From Phycisphaeraceae bacterium (lineage in GTDB: Bacteria; Planctomycetota; Phycisphaerae; Phycisphaerales; Phycisphaeraceae), in assembly GCA_029260675.1 (NCBI GenBank), contig JAJDCV010000385.1, positions 1-12,891 of the forward strand: 12,891 nt of DNA, written 5' to 3'. Shown in pieces: positions 1 through 7,106 of this stretch. Each line of letters opens with the position of its first letter. The stretch's first letter is position 1. The position numbers and the translations under genes are program-made. Below the pieces are notes generated by a model. The model was given only the letters and a program-made list of their open reading frames with translations. It did not search any database and had not been told where the DNA came from.

Positions 1-216
1 CTGACCGCGACCGAGTTCGGTTTGTTGAAGTTGCTGATGTCTCGGCCGGGGCGTGTCTATACACGGCAGCAGATCATCGAGTCGCTTCACGAAGGGTTTG
101 CCGCGGTGACCGACCGGTCGGTGGATGTTAAGGTGGTGTCACTGAGGCGGAAGCTGGGTCCTTCCGGCGAGCGTGTCCAGACCGTCCGGGGCGTGGGCTA
201 CCGGTTTGGCGAGTAA
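1..216 (+). CDS. phoB: Response regulator, PhoB/OmpR family, C-terminal part (5' end outside window)
   Basis: Only the last 71 codons are present; frame 1 is open from the left edge to the TAA at 214-216. The residues form the winged-helix DNA-binding domain of OmpR/PhoB regulators. It opens with LTATEFGLLKLLM, then the turn RPGRVYTRQQ, the recognition-helix region DRSVDVKVVSLRRKL and the terminal wing VQTVRGVGYRFG, which is close to E. coli PhoB. The receiver domain with the phosphorylated Asp must lie to the left. A PhoR-like kinase starts about 15 bases downstream and the pst operon follows, so the Pho assignment rests on context as well as sequence. A predicted short internal start (TTG at 22) is not a real start. 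Confidence 0.9.
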   Translation: MTATEFGLLKLLMSRPGRVYTRQQIIESLHEGFAAVTDRSVDVKVVSLRRKLGPSGERVQTVRGVGYRFGE

Positions 217-230
217 TCTGAGATCGTGAG

Positions 231-1619
231 GTGATGCGCTGGTTTGCTCTGCGTCCCGGGGCGTGGACGGGTACGATCTATACTATGGGAACAGTCGAGA
301 TAATCAGCGTGCTTGCTCACCAGGAGGGCTCGTCGGATTCCCTGTTGGTGCTGATCGGCGCGGCCATCTTCCTGGGTGCCATGCTGGTGATCCTGATATT
401 AATCAGCCGGTCCATCCGTGATTTACGTCGGGGAGCCGACCGCTTTGCGGGGGGCGACCTCAGTAAGCGGATCGCGGTGAAGGGGCCTTTGCAGCTCGCG
501 GCGCTGGCGGAATCCTTGAACCTCATGGCAAGCCAGTTGGCGGACCGGCTCTCGACGGTGATCCGCCAGCGCAACGAACTGGGTGCGGTCCACAGCTCGA
601 TGGTTGAGGGCGTGCTGGCGATCGACCGTGAACAGAACATCCTGAGCCTGAACCGGGCGGCCGCGGCGATGCTGTCTCTGGATGCGACTTCGGCGATCGG
701 GCGGAGCATCTACGAGGCCGTGCGCAATGCCGAGCTTCAACAAGTGATCCAGCAGACACTTGACAAAGGCGCCGCGGTCGCGGGCGAGATGACGCTTAAC
801 GAGCCCAGTGAAAACCCCGACGAACCGGGCGAGCGCACGATACAACTCCAAAGCGCCCTGCTGCGGGATGATGACGGGCAGCGGATCGGTTTGGTCTTGG
901 TGTTGCATGACGTGACACAGCTGCGTCGACTAGAGTCGGTCCGCCGGGACTTCGTGAGCAACGTCTCGCACGAAGTCAAGACCCCGGTCAGCGCGATCAA
1001 GGCCGCCGTGGAAACGCTCCGCGATCTACCGGACCATGAGGGCGAGGATGCTCAACGGTTTCTTCAGATCATCTCGCGTCAGTCCGATCGATTGGCGGCG
1101 ATCGTGGATGACCTGTTGAGCCTGGCGCGGATCGAGCAGGCCGGTGGTGAGAGTTTAAATGACGCCCGGCCTGTACGGCTTTGGCCTGTGATCGCGGCGG
1201 CGATCGAGACCTGCCAATCCGGAGCGGACGCCAAGCAGATCCACATCCATACGGAGTGTGCCGGAGATATCCGGGCCTTGGTCAGTGAGCAGTTGCTTGC
1301 ACAAGCGATCGTGAATCTGATCGACAACGCGGTGAAATACAGCGATGCCGGCACGTCGGTGCTGGTCTGTTGTGAGGTGGATGAGGGCGAGGCCGTGATC
1401 AGTGTCACCGATCAGGGGCGCGGGATCGAGCCCAAGCACTTGCCCCGCGTGTTCGAACGGTTCTACCGGACGGACAAGGCCCGCAGCCGGGAGCTCGGCG
1501 GGACGGGTCTGGGGCTGTCGATTGTTAAGCATATCGCCGAGGCCCAAGGCGGCCGTGTGAGCGTGGACAGCACGCCGGGGGCGGGAAGCACGTTCCGGGT
1601 GCATCTGCCAGCCTGTTAG
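231..1619 (+). CDS. phoR: Sensor histidine kinase, PhoR-like (HAMP-PAS-HisKA-HATPase)
   Basis: Membrane kinase expected to phosphorylate the PhoB-type regulator just upstream when phosphate is scarce. With the GTG at 231 it has 462 residues; ATG at 234 or 285 (M19) are alternatives and no convincing ribosome site decides. Domains in order: one clear membrane helix at about 38-59, HAMP at about 58-110, a PAS domain at about 122-232, the dimerisation/phosphoacceptor helix with FVSNVSHEVKTP (His247), the N box NLIDNAVKY (363-370), the G1 box DQGRGIE (394-400), the F box FERFYRTD and the G2 box GGTGLGLS (423-430). All catalytic motifs are intact. Oddity: there is no second N-terminal helix and no periplasmic loop. 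The context (phoB before, pstS after) supports PhoR over other HAMP-PAS kinases. Confidence 0.88.
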   Translation: MMRWFALRPGAWTGTIYTMGTVEIISVLAHQEGSSDSLLVLIGAAIFLGAMLVILILISRSIRDLRRGADRFAGGDLSKRIAVKGPLQLAALAESLNLMASQLADRLSTVIRQRNELGAVHSSMVEGVLAIDREQNILSLNRAAAAMLSLDATSAIGRSIYEAVRNAELQQVIQQTLDKGAAVAGEMTLNEPSENPDEPGERTIQLQSALLRDDDGQRIGLVLVLHDVTQLRRLESVRRDFVSNVSHEVKTPVSAIKAAVETLRDLPDHEGEDAQRFLQIISRQSDRLAAIVDDLLSLARIEQAGGESLNDARPVRLWPVIAAAIETCQSGADAKQIHIHTECAGDIRALVSEQLLAQAIVNLIDNAVKYSDAGTSVLVCCEVDEGEAVISVTDQGRGIEPKHLPRVFERFYRTDKARSRELGGTGLGLSIVKHIAEAQGGRVSVDSTPGAGSTFRVHLPAC

Positions 1620-1653
1620 TTATTTTTCAGCAAGATGTTACGGCCGGTCTGGC

Positions 1654-1697
1654 CGCTAACGCAATTCTCACAAAACACTCACACTCCACTCATGGAC
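1654..1697 (+). promoter_or_regulatory. Candidate Pho box: 11-bp direct repeats upstream of pstS
   Basis: Three 11-base units lie end to end at 1665-1675, 1676-1686 and 1687-1697, with the cores CTCACA (1667), CTCACA (1678) and CTCATG (1689). A weaker fourth unit, CTAACG, sits at 1656, in the same phase. PhoB-family regulators bind tandem direct repeats with an 11-bp period, for example the CTGTCAT repeats of E. coli. The position between phoR and pstS, about 80-120 bases before the pstS start, is where such an operator is expected. The repeat and its period are seen directly; PhoB binding is inferred. No confident -10 element was identified. Confidence 0.5.
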
Positions 1698-1774
1698 GGT
1701 GCTTAGCATACTCAGGCAGTCGGGTCGCGACGGCCCGGGAGAATCGTGTCTCGCACACTCAAGGAGCAACACTC

Positions 1775-2776
1775 ATGTTCGCTATCAAACCATCCGGCGT
1801 ATTCGCCGCAGCACTCACCGCGACAGCGCTGACATCGTTCGGCGTATCGAACGCCGTTCATGCCGAAGACCTCAAGGGTTCTGTCAAGATCGACGGTTCA
1901 AGCACGGTTTACCCGATCACCGAGGCGGTGGCCGAGGAGTTCGGCGCCGAGTACCGCAAAGTCCGCGTCACCGTGGGGATCTCCGGGACCGGCGGCGGGT
2001 TCAAGCGGTTCTCCACCGGCGAGACCGACATCTCCGACGCCTCGCGCCCGATCAAGAAGAAGGAACTGGACAAGGCGGTCGAGAACGGCGTCGAGTTCAT
2101 CGAGATCCCGGTCGCTTACGATGGCCTGACGATCGTGGTGAATAAAGACAACGACTTCATCGACAAGCTGTCCGTCGACGACCTGAAAAAGATCTTCCTG
2201 GACGGCACGACGGTGAAGACCTGGCAGGATATCAACCCGGCATGGCCTGCTGTCCAGATCAAGCTCTACGCCCCCGGCACGGACTCGGGCACGTTTGATT
2301 ACTTCAAGGATGTCATCGCGGGCAAGACCGGCTCGATCCGGGCCGACATGAGCGTGTCCGAAGACGACAACGTCCTGGTCCGCGGTGTCTCCGGCGACAA
2401 GGGCGCGATCGGGTTCTTTGGTTGTGCTTACTATTTTGAGAACGCCGACAAGCTCCGTGCGGTCCCTATCGATGGCGGGGCAGGCCCGATCCTGCCCGCG
2501 AAGGACACGATCGAGTCCGGCGAATACGCCCCGTTCAGTCGGCCGCTGTTTATCTACGTCAACGCCAAGGCTGTGGACCGTCCGGAGGTCAACGCCTTTG
2601 TTGAGTTCTACCTGGAAGAAGGGGCCGAGCTGGCCGAGGAGGTCGGCTACGTCCGCCTGCCCAGCGAGATCGCCGAGTTGATCAAGCAGAACTACCTGGC
2701 CCGTAAGACCGGGACCCAGTTCCTGGATGAGAACGGCGAGAAGATCCACGGCCCGCTGTCCGAGGTGTATCACTGA
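1775..2776 (+). CDS. pstS: Periplasmic phosphate-binding protein PstS
   Basis: Captures phosphate outside the inner membrane and delivers it to the PstCA channel. It has 333 residues. A Sec signal peptide occupies about residues 1-30, ending AVHA before EDLKG; no lipobox cysteine is seen, so the protein is probably soluble rather than a lipoprotein. Ligand-site motifs of the family are present: GSSTVYP (41-47), GISGTGGGFKRF (68-79), DISDASRP (85-92) and GTDSGTFDYF (168-177), whose Ser, Thr, Asp and Gly residues hold phosphate in known PstS structures. An AAGGAG ribosome site about 8 bases before the ATG supports the start. It follows the candidate Pho box and precedes a stem-loop and pstC. 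Confidence 0.95.
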   Translation: MFAIKPSGVFAAALTATALTSFGVSNAVHAEDLKGSVKIDGSSTVYPITEAVAEEFGAEYRKVRVTVGISGTGGGFKRFSTGETDISDASRPIKKKELDKAVENGVEFIEIPVAYDGLTIVVNKDNDFIDKLSVDDLKKIFLDGTTVKTWQDINPAWPAVQIKLYAPGTDSGTFDYFKDVIAGKTGSIRADMSVSEDDNVLVRGVSGDKGAIGFFGCAYYFENADKLRAVPIDGGAGPILPAKDTIESGEYAPFSRPLFIYVNAKAVDRPEVNAFVEFYLEEGAELAEEVGYVRLPSEIAELIKQNYLARKTGTQFLDENGEKIHGPLSEVYH

Positions 2777-2809
2777 TCCGCGGGCCCTTTAGGTTATGGA
2801 CCAGTTCTT

Positions 2810-2844
2810 GCGTGGCGTTGCTTTAGGGCGGCGTCACGCTTTTT
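2810..2844 (+). terminator. Stem-loop with T-tract between pstS and pstC (partial terminator)
   Basis: GCGTGGCG (2810-2817) can pair with CGTCACGC (2832-2839), giving eight base pairs with one G-T pair and a 14-base loop, followed directly by TTTTT (2840-2844). This has the form of an intrinsic terminator. It lies in the only large gap inside the pst operon (85 bases). An attenuator or mRNA-stabilising hairpin here would make pstS more abundant than pstCAB, as expected for a binding protein. The long loop makes it a moderate rather than strong terminator. Confidence 0.6.
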
Positions 2845-2861
2845 CACCTTCTTGACTTGAC

Positions 2862-3812
2862 ATGACAGCGATCAACCCACAACCCGCCGTTTCATTGCCC
2901 CGCGGCCGGCCTAAGTCCAAGATCCTGCGCCGGGTGAGGGAATCCTGCATCATGGCGGGGTTGATCGGCTGCGGTGTGTTTTCGATCGCGACCACGCTGA
3001 CGATCATCGTCATCCTTTCGGTCGAGGCGCTCCGGTTCTTCCGGCTTGATGAAGTCTCGTTCTGGGGATTCATCAGCGGCACAAAATGGAGCCCGCTGCT
3101 GGGTGCGGAGAAGCACTTCGGGGTCTGGCCTCTGATCTGCGGGACGCTGCTGGTCACCGCGGTGGCGATGGCGGTGGCTTTGCCGCTGGGATTGATCACA
3201 GCAATCTGGCTGAGTGAGTACGCCAAACCTAAAGTCCGTGCGGTGATCAAGCCGGTGCTCGAAGTGTTAGCGGGGATACCGACGGTGGTGTTTGGTTTTT
3301 TCGCGTTGACGGTGATCACGCCCGGGTTGCGGTGGCTGCACGAGGGCTTTGGGGTTTACAACGCCGCTAGCGCCGGGTTGGCGGTCGCGGTGATGTGCCT
3401 GCCGATCGTGACGAGTTTGGCCGAGGACGCGTTGCGGGCGGTGCCCCGGAGCCTGCGCGAGGGGGCGTTTGGCTTAGGCGCGACCCGGTTCGAGGTCGCG
3501 GTCAAGGTTGTCACGCCGGCGGCGCTGTCGGGGATCGTGGCGGCATTCCTGCTTGCGATCGCGCGGGCGGTGGGTGAGACGATGATCGTCGCACTGGCGG
3601 CGGGGGCTTCGCCTTCCCTGACCCTGGATCCGCGCAGCGAGGTTCAGCCGATGACCGGGTACATGGTTCAGATCTTCCTAGGCGACGCCAGTAACTACGG
3701 CGCCGAGTATTACTCCAGCTACGCGGTCGCGGCGACTTTGTTCCTGATGACGCTGTTGCTGACGCTGATAGGTCACCGCGTCCGAGTCCGGTACAGGCAG
3801 GTGTACGAATGA
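2862..3812 (+). CDS. pstC: Phosphate ABC transporter permease PstC
   Basis: One of the two membrane subunits forming the phosphate channel of the Pst importer. It has 316 residues, with about six hydrophobic helices (roughly 31-54, 92-117, 135-155, 169-186, 222-248 and 286-305). The coupling (EAA) loop EDALRAVPRSLREGAFGLGA at 188-207 docks on the ATPase. The helix segments EVLAGIPTVVFGFFAL (134-149) and ARAVGETM (234-241) are typical of PstC. A longer cytoplasmic N-terminus (about 30 residues, Arg/Lys-rich) precedes helix 1. No clear Shine-Dalgarno sequence is visible before the ATG, so the start is less certain than the rest. The 3' end overlaps pstA by four bases. Confidence 0.94.
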   Translation: MTAINPQPAVSLPRGRPKSKILRRVRESCIMAGLIGCGVFSIATTLTIIVILSVEALRFFRLDEVSFWGFISGTKWSPLLGAEKHFGVWPLICGTLLVTAVAMAVALPLGLITAIWLSEYAKPKVRAVIKPVLEVLAGIPTVVFGFFALTVITPGLRWLHEGFGVYNAASAGLAVAVMCLPIVTSLAEDALRAVPRSLREGAFGLGATRFEVAVKVVTPAALSGIVAAFLLAIARAVGETMIVALAAGASPSLTLDPRSEVQPMTGYMVQIFLGDASNYGAEYYSSYAVAATLFLMTLLLTLIGHRVRVRYRQVYE

Positions 3813-4762
3813 ACGAGTTAGCCAGCCATCCCCCGTCGGCGCGCAGCGGGCGGTTTCTAAAGGACCATCTGTTTGTGGCGGTTTGCCTGCTCGCCGCAGG
3901 TCTCTGCATCGCGGTGCTGGGTGTCTTGCTGGCGTCGATCATCACTCAGGGGATCGAGCACCTGGATACCCACCTATTAATGAACCCGCCTTCGCGCAAG
4001 CCGGAGAAAGCGGGCATCTACCCGGCGATGATCGGGACGATCTATATATGCCTGGTCTGTGCGGTCAGCGCGATCCCTTTAGGGGTCGGCACCGCGATCC
4101 TGCTGGAAGAATTCAAGCCACGACAGAAAACACTGGCCAGGCTGCACGGGTTTGTTCAGCTAAATATCACCAACCTCGCCGGCGTGCCGTCGGTCGTATA
4201 CGGGATATTGGGGATGACCGCGTTTGTCGAGGTGTTCAAGGTGATGGGCAGCCCGGGCGACCCCGTGTGGACACTGGGTACGCCGGAGAACTGGTATTAC
4301 CTGCAACTGCCGTTTGGCCGGGGGGTGTTGGCGGGCGGGTTGACGCTGATGCTGGTCGTGTTGCCGATCATCATCATCTCGTCGCAGGAGGCGTTGCGTG
4401 CGGTCCCCAATTCGCTGCGTCAAGGCGCGTTAGCGTTGGGTGCGACCCGCTTGCAGATGGTCTGGGGCACGACTTTGCCCGCGGCGGTGCCGGGGATCAT
4501 GACCGGGACGATCCTGGCGATGAGCCGGGCGATCGGCGAGGCGGCCCCGATCCTGATTATCGCCGGCGTGGTGTATATCACGTTCACCCCCGAACACCTG
4601 ATGGACGATTTCACCGCGATGCCGCTACAGATCTACGACTGGGCCAGCCGACCCCAGGAATCGTTCCACCAGGTCGCCGCCAGCGGGATCATGGTCTTGA
4701 TGGCCATCCTGCTCACCTTCAACGCCGCCGCCGTGATGATCCGCCAGAAGTTCCAGAGATAA
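3809..4762 (+). CDS. pstA: Phosphate ABC transporter permease PstA
   Basis: Second channel subunit, partner of PstC. It has 317 residues and starts at the ATG of an ATGA overlap with the pstC stop, so the two are probably translated in fixed ratio. Hydrophobic helices lie at about 20-46, 72-100, 122-142, 172-192, 228-258 and 290-312. The EAA coupling loop QEALRAVPNSLRQGALALGA is at 193-212. Family signatures include TNLAGVPSVVYGILG (121-135) and MSRAIGEAAPI (238-248). It resembles PstC in the permease core but has the PstA-type ends. Confidence 0.94.
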   Translation: MNELASHPPSARSGRFLKDHLFVAVCLLAAGLCIAVLGVLLASIITQGIEHLDTHLLMNPPSRKPEKAGIYPAMIGTIYICLVCAVSAIPLGVGTAILLEEFKPRQKTLARLHGFVQLNITNLAGVPSVVYGILGMTAFVEVFKVMGSPGDPVWTLGTPENWYYLQLPFGRGVLAGGLTLMLVVLPIIIISSQEALRAVPNSLRQGALALGATRLQMVWGTTLPAAVPGIMTGTILAMSRAIGEAAPILIIAGVVYITFTPEHLMDDFTAMPLQIYDWASRPQESFHQVAASGIMVLMAILLTFNAAAVMIRQKFQR

Positions 4763-4783
4763 CCCGTTTACAGGGGACCGACG

Positions 4784-5665
4784 ATGCCGGCTACAATTCC
4801 AAAGCACCCGGAAGTGAACATGATGAATCCATCAATCCCACTGCCCCCGGCCCCGGCCGAGCATGACAAGACGATGCGGAAATCCGATCCGTCAACCGGA
4901 CACGGCGATACGCAGCCCGCCATCGAGGTCGCGGGGTTTGATGCCTGGTACGGCGACTTCCACGCGCTCAAAAACATGAACATGGTGATCCCCGAGAAGC
5001 GCATCACCGCGTTCATCGGACCAAGCGGCTGCGGCAAGAGCACTTTCCTGCGGTGGATCAACCGGATGAACGACCTGGTCCCCAGCGCCCGTGCCGCAGG
5101 CACACTCAAGCTCCACGGACAGGACCTCCTTGATAGCTCCACCGACGTCGTCGAGCTTCGCCGTCACGTCGGGATGGTCTTTCAGAAGCCAAACCCCTTC
5201 CCAAAGAACATCTACGACAACGTCGCGTTCGGACCCCGCCTGCATCTTCGGATGTCGCGCGTTGAACTAGACCAGGTCGTCGAGCAATCCCTCCGTAGTG
5301 CCGCGCTATGGGACGAGGTCAAAGATCGTCTGAAGTCCCCGGCCCTGAGTTTGTCCGGCGGCCAGCAACAGCGTCTGTGTATCGCACGCGCAATAGCCGT
5401 AGGGCCTAGCGTCCTACTCATGGACGAGCCCTGCTCCGCATTAGACCCCCGATCCACCGCCGCGATCGAGGACCTGATGGCTCAGCTCCGCAACGACTAC
5501 ACCATCGCTATCGTCACGCACAACATGCAACAGGCTTCCCGTGCATCGGATTACTCCGCTTTCATGTACCAGGGCGAGTTGATCGAGTTCGGCGACACCG
5601 AGCAGGTCTTTACCATGCCCCGAAATGAGCAGACACAGAACTACATCACCGGCAGATTCGGATGA
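4784..5665 (+). CDS. pstB: Phosphate ABC transporter ATPase PstB
   Basis: Hydrolyses ATP to drive phosphate import through PstCA. It has 293 residues as called. Motifs: Walker A GPSGCGKST (79-87), Q-loop VFQKPNPFP (132-140), ABC signature LSGGQQQR (190-197), Walker B VLLMDEP (210-216), D-loop SALD and switch His246 in THNM. KPNPFP after the Q-loop and WINRMNDL (91-98) are characteristic of PstB. The N-terminus carries about 45 residues, rich in Pro and charged residues, before the usual beginning of the fold (IEVAGFDAWYG). AGGGGA at 4772-4777 supports the ATG at 4784, but GGAAG before the ATG at 4820 would give a shorter protein. It lies 21 bases after pstA. Confidence 0.94.
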   Translation: MPATIPKHPEVNMMNPSIPLPPAPAEHDKTMRKSDPSTGHGDTQPAIEVAGFDAWYGDFHALKNMNMVIPEKRITAFIGPSGCGKSTFLRWINRMNDLVPSARAAGTLKLHGQDLLDSSTDVVELRRHVGMVFQKPNPFPKNIYDNVAFGPRLHLRMSRVELDQVVEQSLRSAALWDEVKDRLKSPALSLSGGQQQRLCIARAIAVGPSVLLMDEPCSALDPRSTAAIEDLMAQLRNDYTIAIVTHNMQQASRASDYSAFMYQGELIEFGDTEQVFTMPRNEQTQNYITGRFG

Positions 5666-5695
5666 CCCTCAACCCACCCCGCGTGGAGTCCTACC

Positions 5696-6382
5696 ATGTC
5701 CGTCTTACTGAATAAACAGATCGAAAAAATCAAACGGATGCTTCTTGCCGAAGGAGCGTTGGTCGAACAGGCCCTGCAACGAGCCGTCAGCGCGGTCGAA
5801 CACGGGGACACCGAACTGGCCGTGCAGGTCGTCGAGCAGGACGCCCAGATCGACCTGGCCGAAATCGATATCGAGGAGGAGTGCCTGGCCACCCTGGCCC
5901 TACACCAGCCGGTGGCGCACGACCTGCGCTTCATCGTTTCCGTGCTGAAGATCAACAGCGAGCTTGAACGGATCGGCGACCTGGCGTCGAACGTAGCATC
6001 GCAGTGCCTGGCGCTAAGCGAGCTTCCCCCGATCGACCTGGATCCTTTCGGCCTTCACGAGATGGCGCACCAGGCGCAACGCATGGTCAAGCAATCACTG
6101 GACGCGCTGGTCCAGGTCGATGAAAGCCTCGCCGACGGGGTCCGCAAGATGGACGACCTGGTCGATGACAGGCACCGCGAGGTCTACGCTATCGTCGAAA
6201 GATACGTCCGTGAAGACATCGATCGGATGCCTCAACTGATCCGTATCCAGAACACCGCCCGCCAGATCGAGCGGATCGCCGACCACGCGGTCAACATCGC
6301 CAAGGATGTGATCTACCTGGCACGAGGCGAGATCGTCCGCCACCGCCGAGCCCGCGCAAAGGCCGCCGGTGGTAGTGTGTAA
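5696..6382 (+). CDS. phoU: Phosphate signalling regulator PhoU
   Basis: Cytoplasmic negative regulator that links the state of the Pst transporter to PhoR, keeping the regulon off when phosphate is plentiful. It has 228 residues, all helical, as two related three-helix bundles. The metal-binding family motif appears once in each half: ERIGDLASNVA (91-101) and ERIADHAVNIAK (192-203). LHQPVAHDLRFIVSVLKI (69-86) is the usual linker into the first motif. GGAG eight bases before the ATG supports the start. It is the last gene of the pst operon, 30 bases after pstB, as in many phosphate operons. No clear terminator follows it. Confidence 0.94.
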   Translation: MSVLLNKQIEKIKRMLLAEGALVEQALQRAVSAVEHGDTELAVQVVEQDAQIDLAEIDIEEECLATLALHQPVAHDLRFIVSVLKINSELERIGDLASNVASQCLALSELPPIDLDPFGLHEMAHQAQRMVKQSLDALVQVDESLADGVRKMDDLVDDRHREVYAIVERYVREDIDRMPQLIRIQNTARQIERIADHAVNIAKDVIYLARGEIVRHRRARAKAAGGSV

Positions 6383-6518
6383 ATTTCGACCTGTGCGTTG
6401 ACCGGTTTGGGTATCGGAGCGAGCCGATGGGCGAACGGGTCGCACGAGGATTCCGGTGATGGGCGTTCTATATGAACGTGTAGCCTGACTGTGGATGAGC
6501 TGATGATCAAGCCGCGCG
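6383..6518. other. Gene-free flank between phoU and the transposase remnant
   Basis: No credible gene is seen. A short hairpin, ATCGG/CCGAT at 6413-6428, is not followed by a T-tract, so it is not called a terminator. Together with 6519-7106 this is the only stretch of more than 300 bases in the window without an intact gene. The right flank, 7003-7106, also shows nothing recognisable. Confidence 0.5.
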
Positions 6519-7002
6519 TCACTCATAATGCTTGAGCAGATCCCCCGATCCGACTACAGCAGATGATGTAGGAGGCGGAATCGGGCTGATCGGGTTCGTC
6601 GATCAGCCGCAGCCCGTGCAGCGGGACATTACCCAGTCCCTGGTGCGGCCAGAACTCGTGATGGTAATCGACGTATTCGTCGACGAGGTATCGAAGGCGC
6701 CGCTCGCCGAGGACGATGAAGTGATCCAGGCACTCATGCTTGATCGAATGGACCCACCGTTCGATGTAGGCGTTGTGGTGGGCGGGCCGGGGGCCAGTTC
6801 CGCATCGGTACGCCGGCCGCTTTGAGGAGGCGTCGAACTGCTGGGTGAATCTCACATCCCGGTCCCGGAACACCACCGTCAGCTGATCGGACTGCGTCCG
6901 GAATAATGTCACAAGTTCTCTGGCCCGCCGCTTCCCATAAATCGTGGACTGGGTTTCAGGGGGCTGGTCAGGACTTTCTTTAACACCTCGGGCTGCTATC
7001 AA
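6519..7002 (-). pseudogene. Degraded transposase / integrase-core (rve) fragment
   Basis: The readable - strand frame (7002-6523, 159 codons) matches the C-terminal half of IS3/IS481-like DDE transposases. It contains FRDRDVRFTQQFD with the second catalytic Asp, HNAYIERWVHSIKHECLDHF with the catalytic Glu, LGERRLRYLVDEYVDYHHE and the family-like HQGLGNVPL. The N-terminal part with the first Asp and the DNA-binding domain is missing. The frame is broken at least three times. Within 6803-6829 the +1 frame reads LLKAAGVPM, the expected continuation of QFD, and the frame returns near 6781-6800. Near the CCCCC at 6542-6546 a one-base shift restores the expected ending GGLLKHYE and a stop at 6519-6521. 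No terminal inverted repeats or target duplication were identified. It is almost certainly a dead remnant. Confidence 0.85.
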
Positions 7003-7106
7003 TATGCTGCTCGGGTAATTCGGGAACGGGGACCGCTCAATACACGGCGAGGCGTGGTCGTGTACATATCCGTATCGAACAGCCTGCGCGGGCGCTGCCG
7101 CAAGTG

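Noticed and set aside
1637..1660. Hairpin after phoR (GTTA-GGCC / GGCC-CTAAC) as a terminator
   Set aside because: The stem has a bulge and no T-tract follows. Its 3' arm also overlaps the candidate Pho repeats, so it is not called.
1898..2773. Long open frame (291 codons) antisense to pstS
   Set aside because: pstS is unmistakable on the other strand. The antisense frame is an expected by-product of G+C-rich codons and shows no domain.
3883..4866. 327-codon + strand frame across pstA into pstB
   Set aside because: It is Arg/Asp/Gly-rich low-complexity translation shifted from pstA, with no motif, and crosses a real gene boundary.
6532..6825. 97-codon + strand frame opposite the transposase remnant
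   Set aside because: The - strand reads clear transposase motifs; this frame has none.
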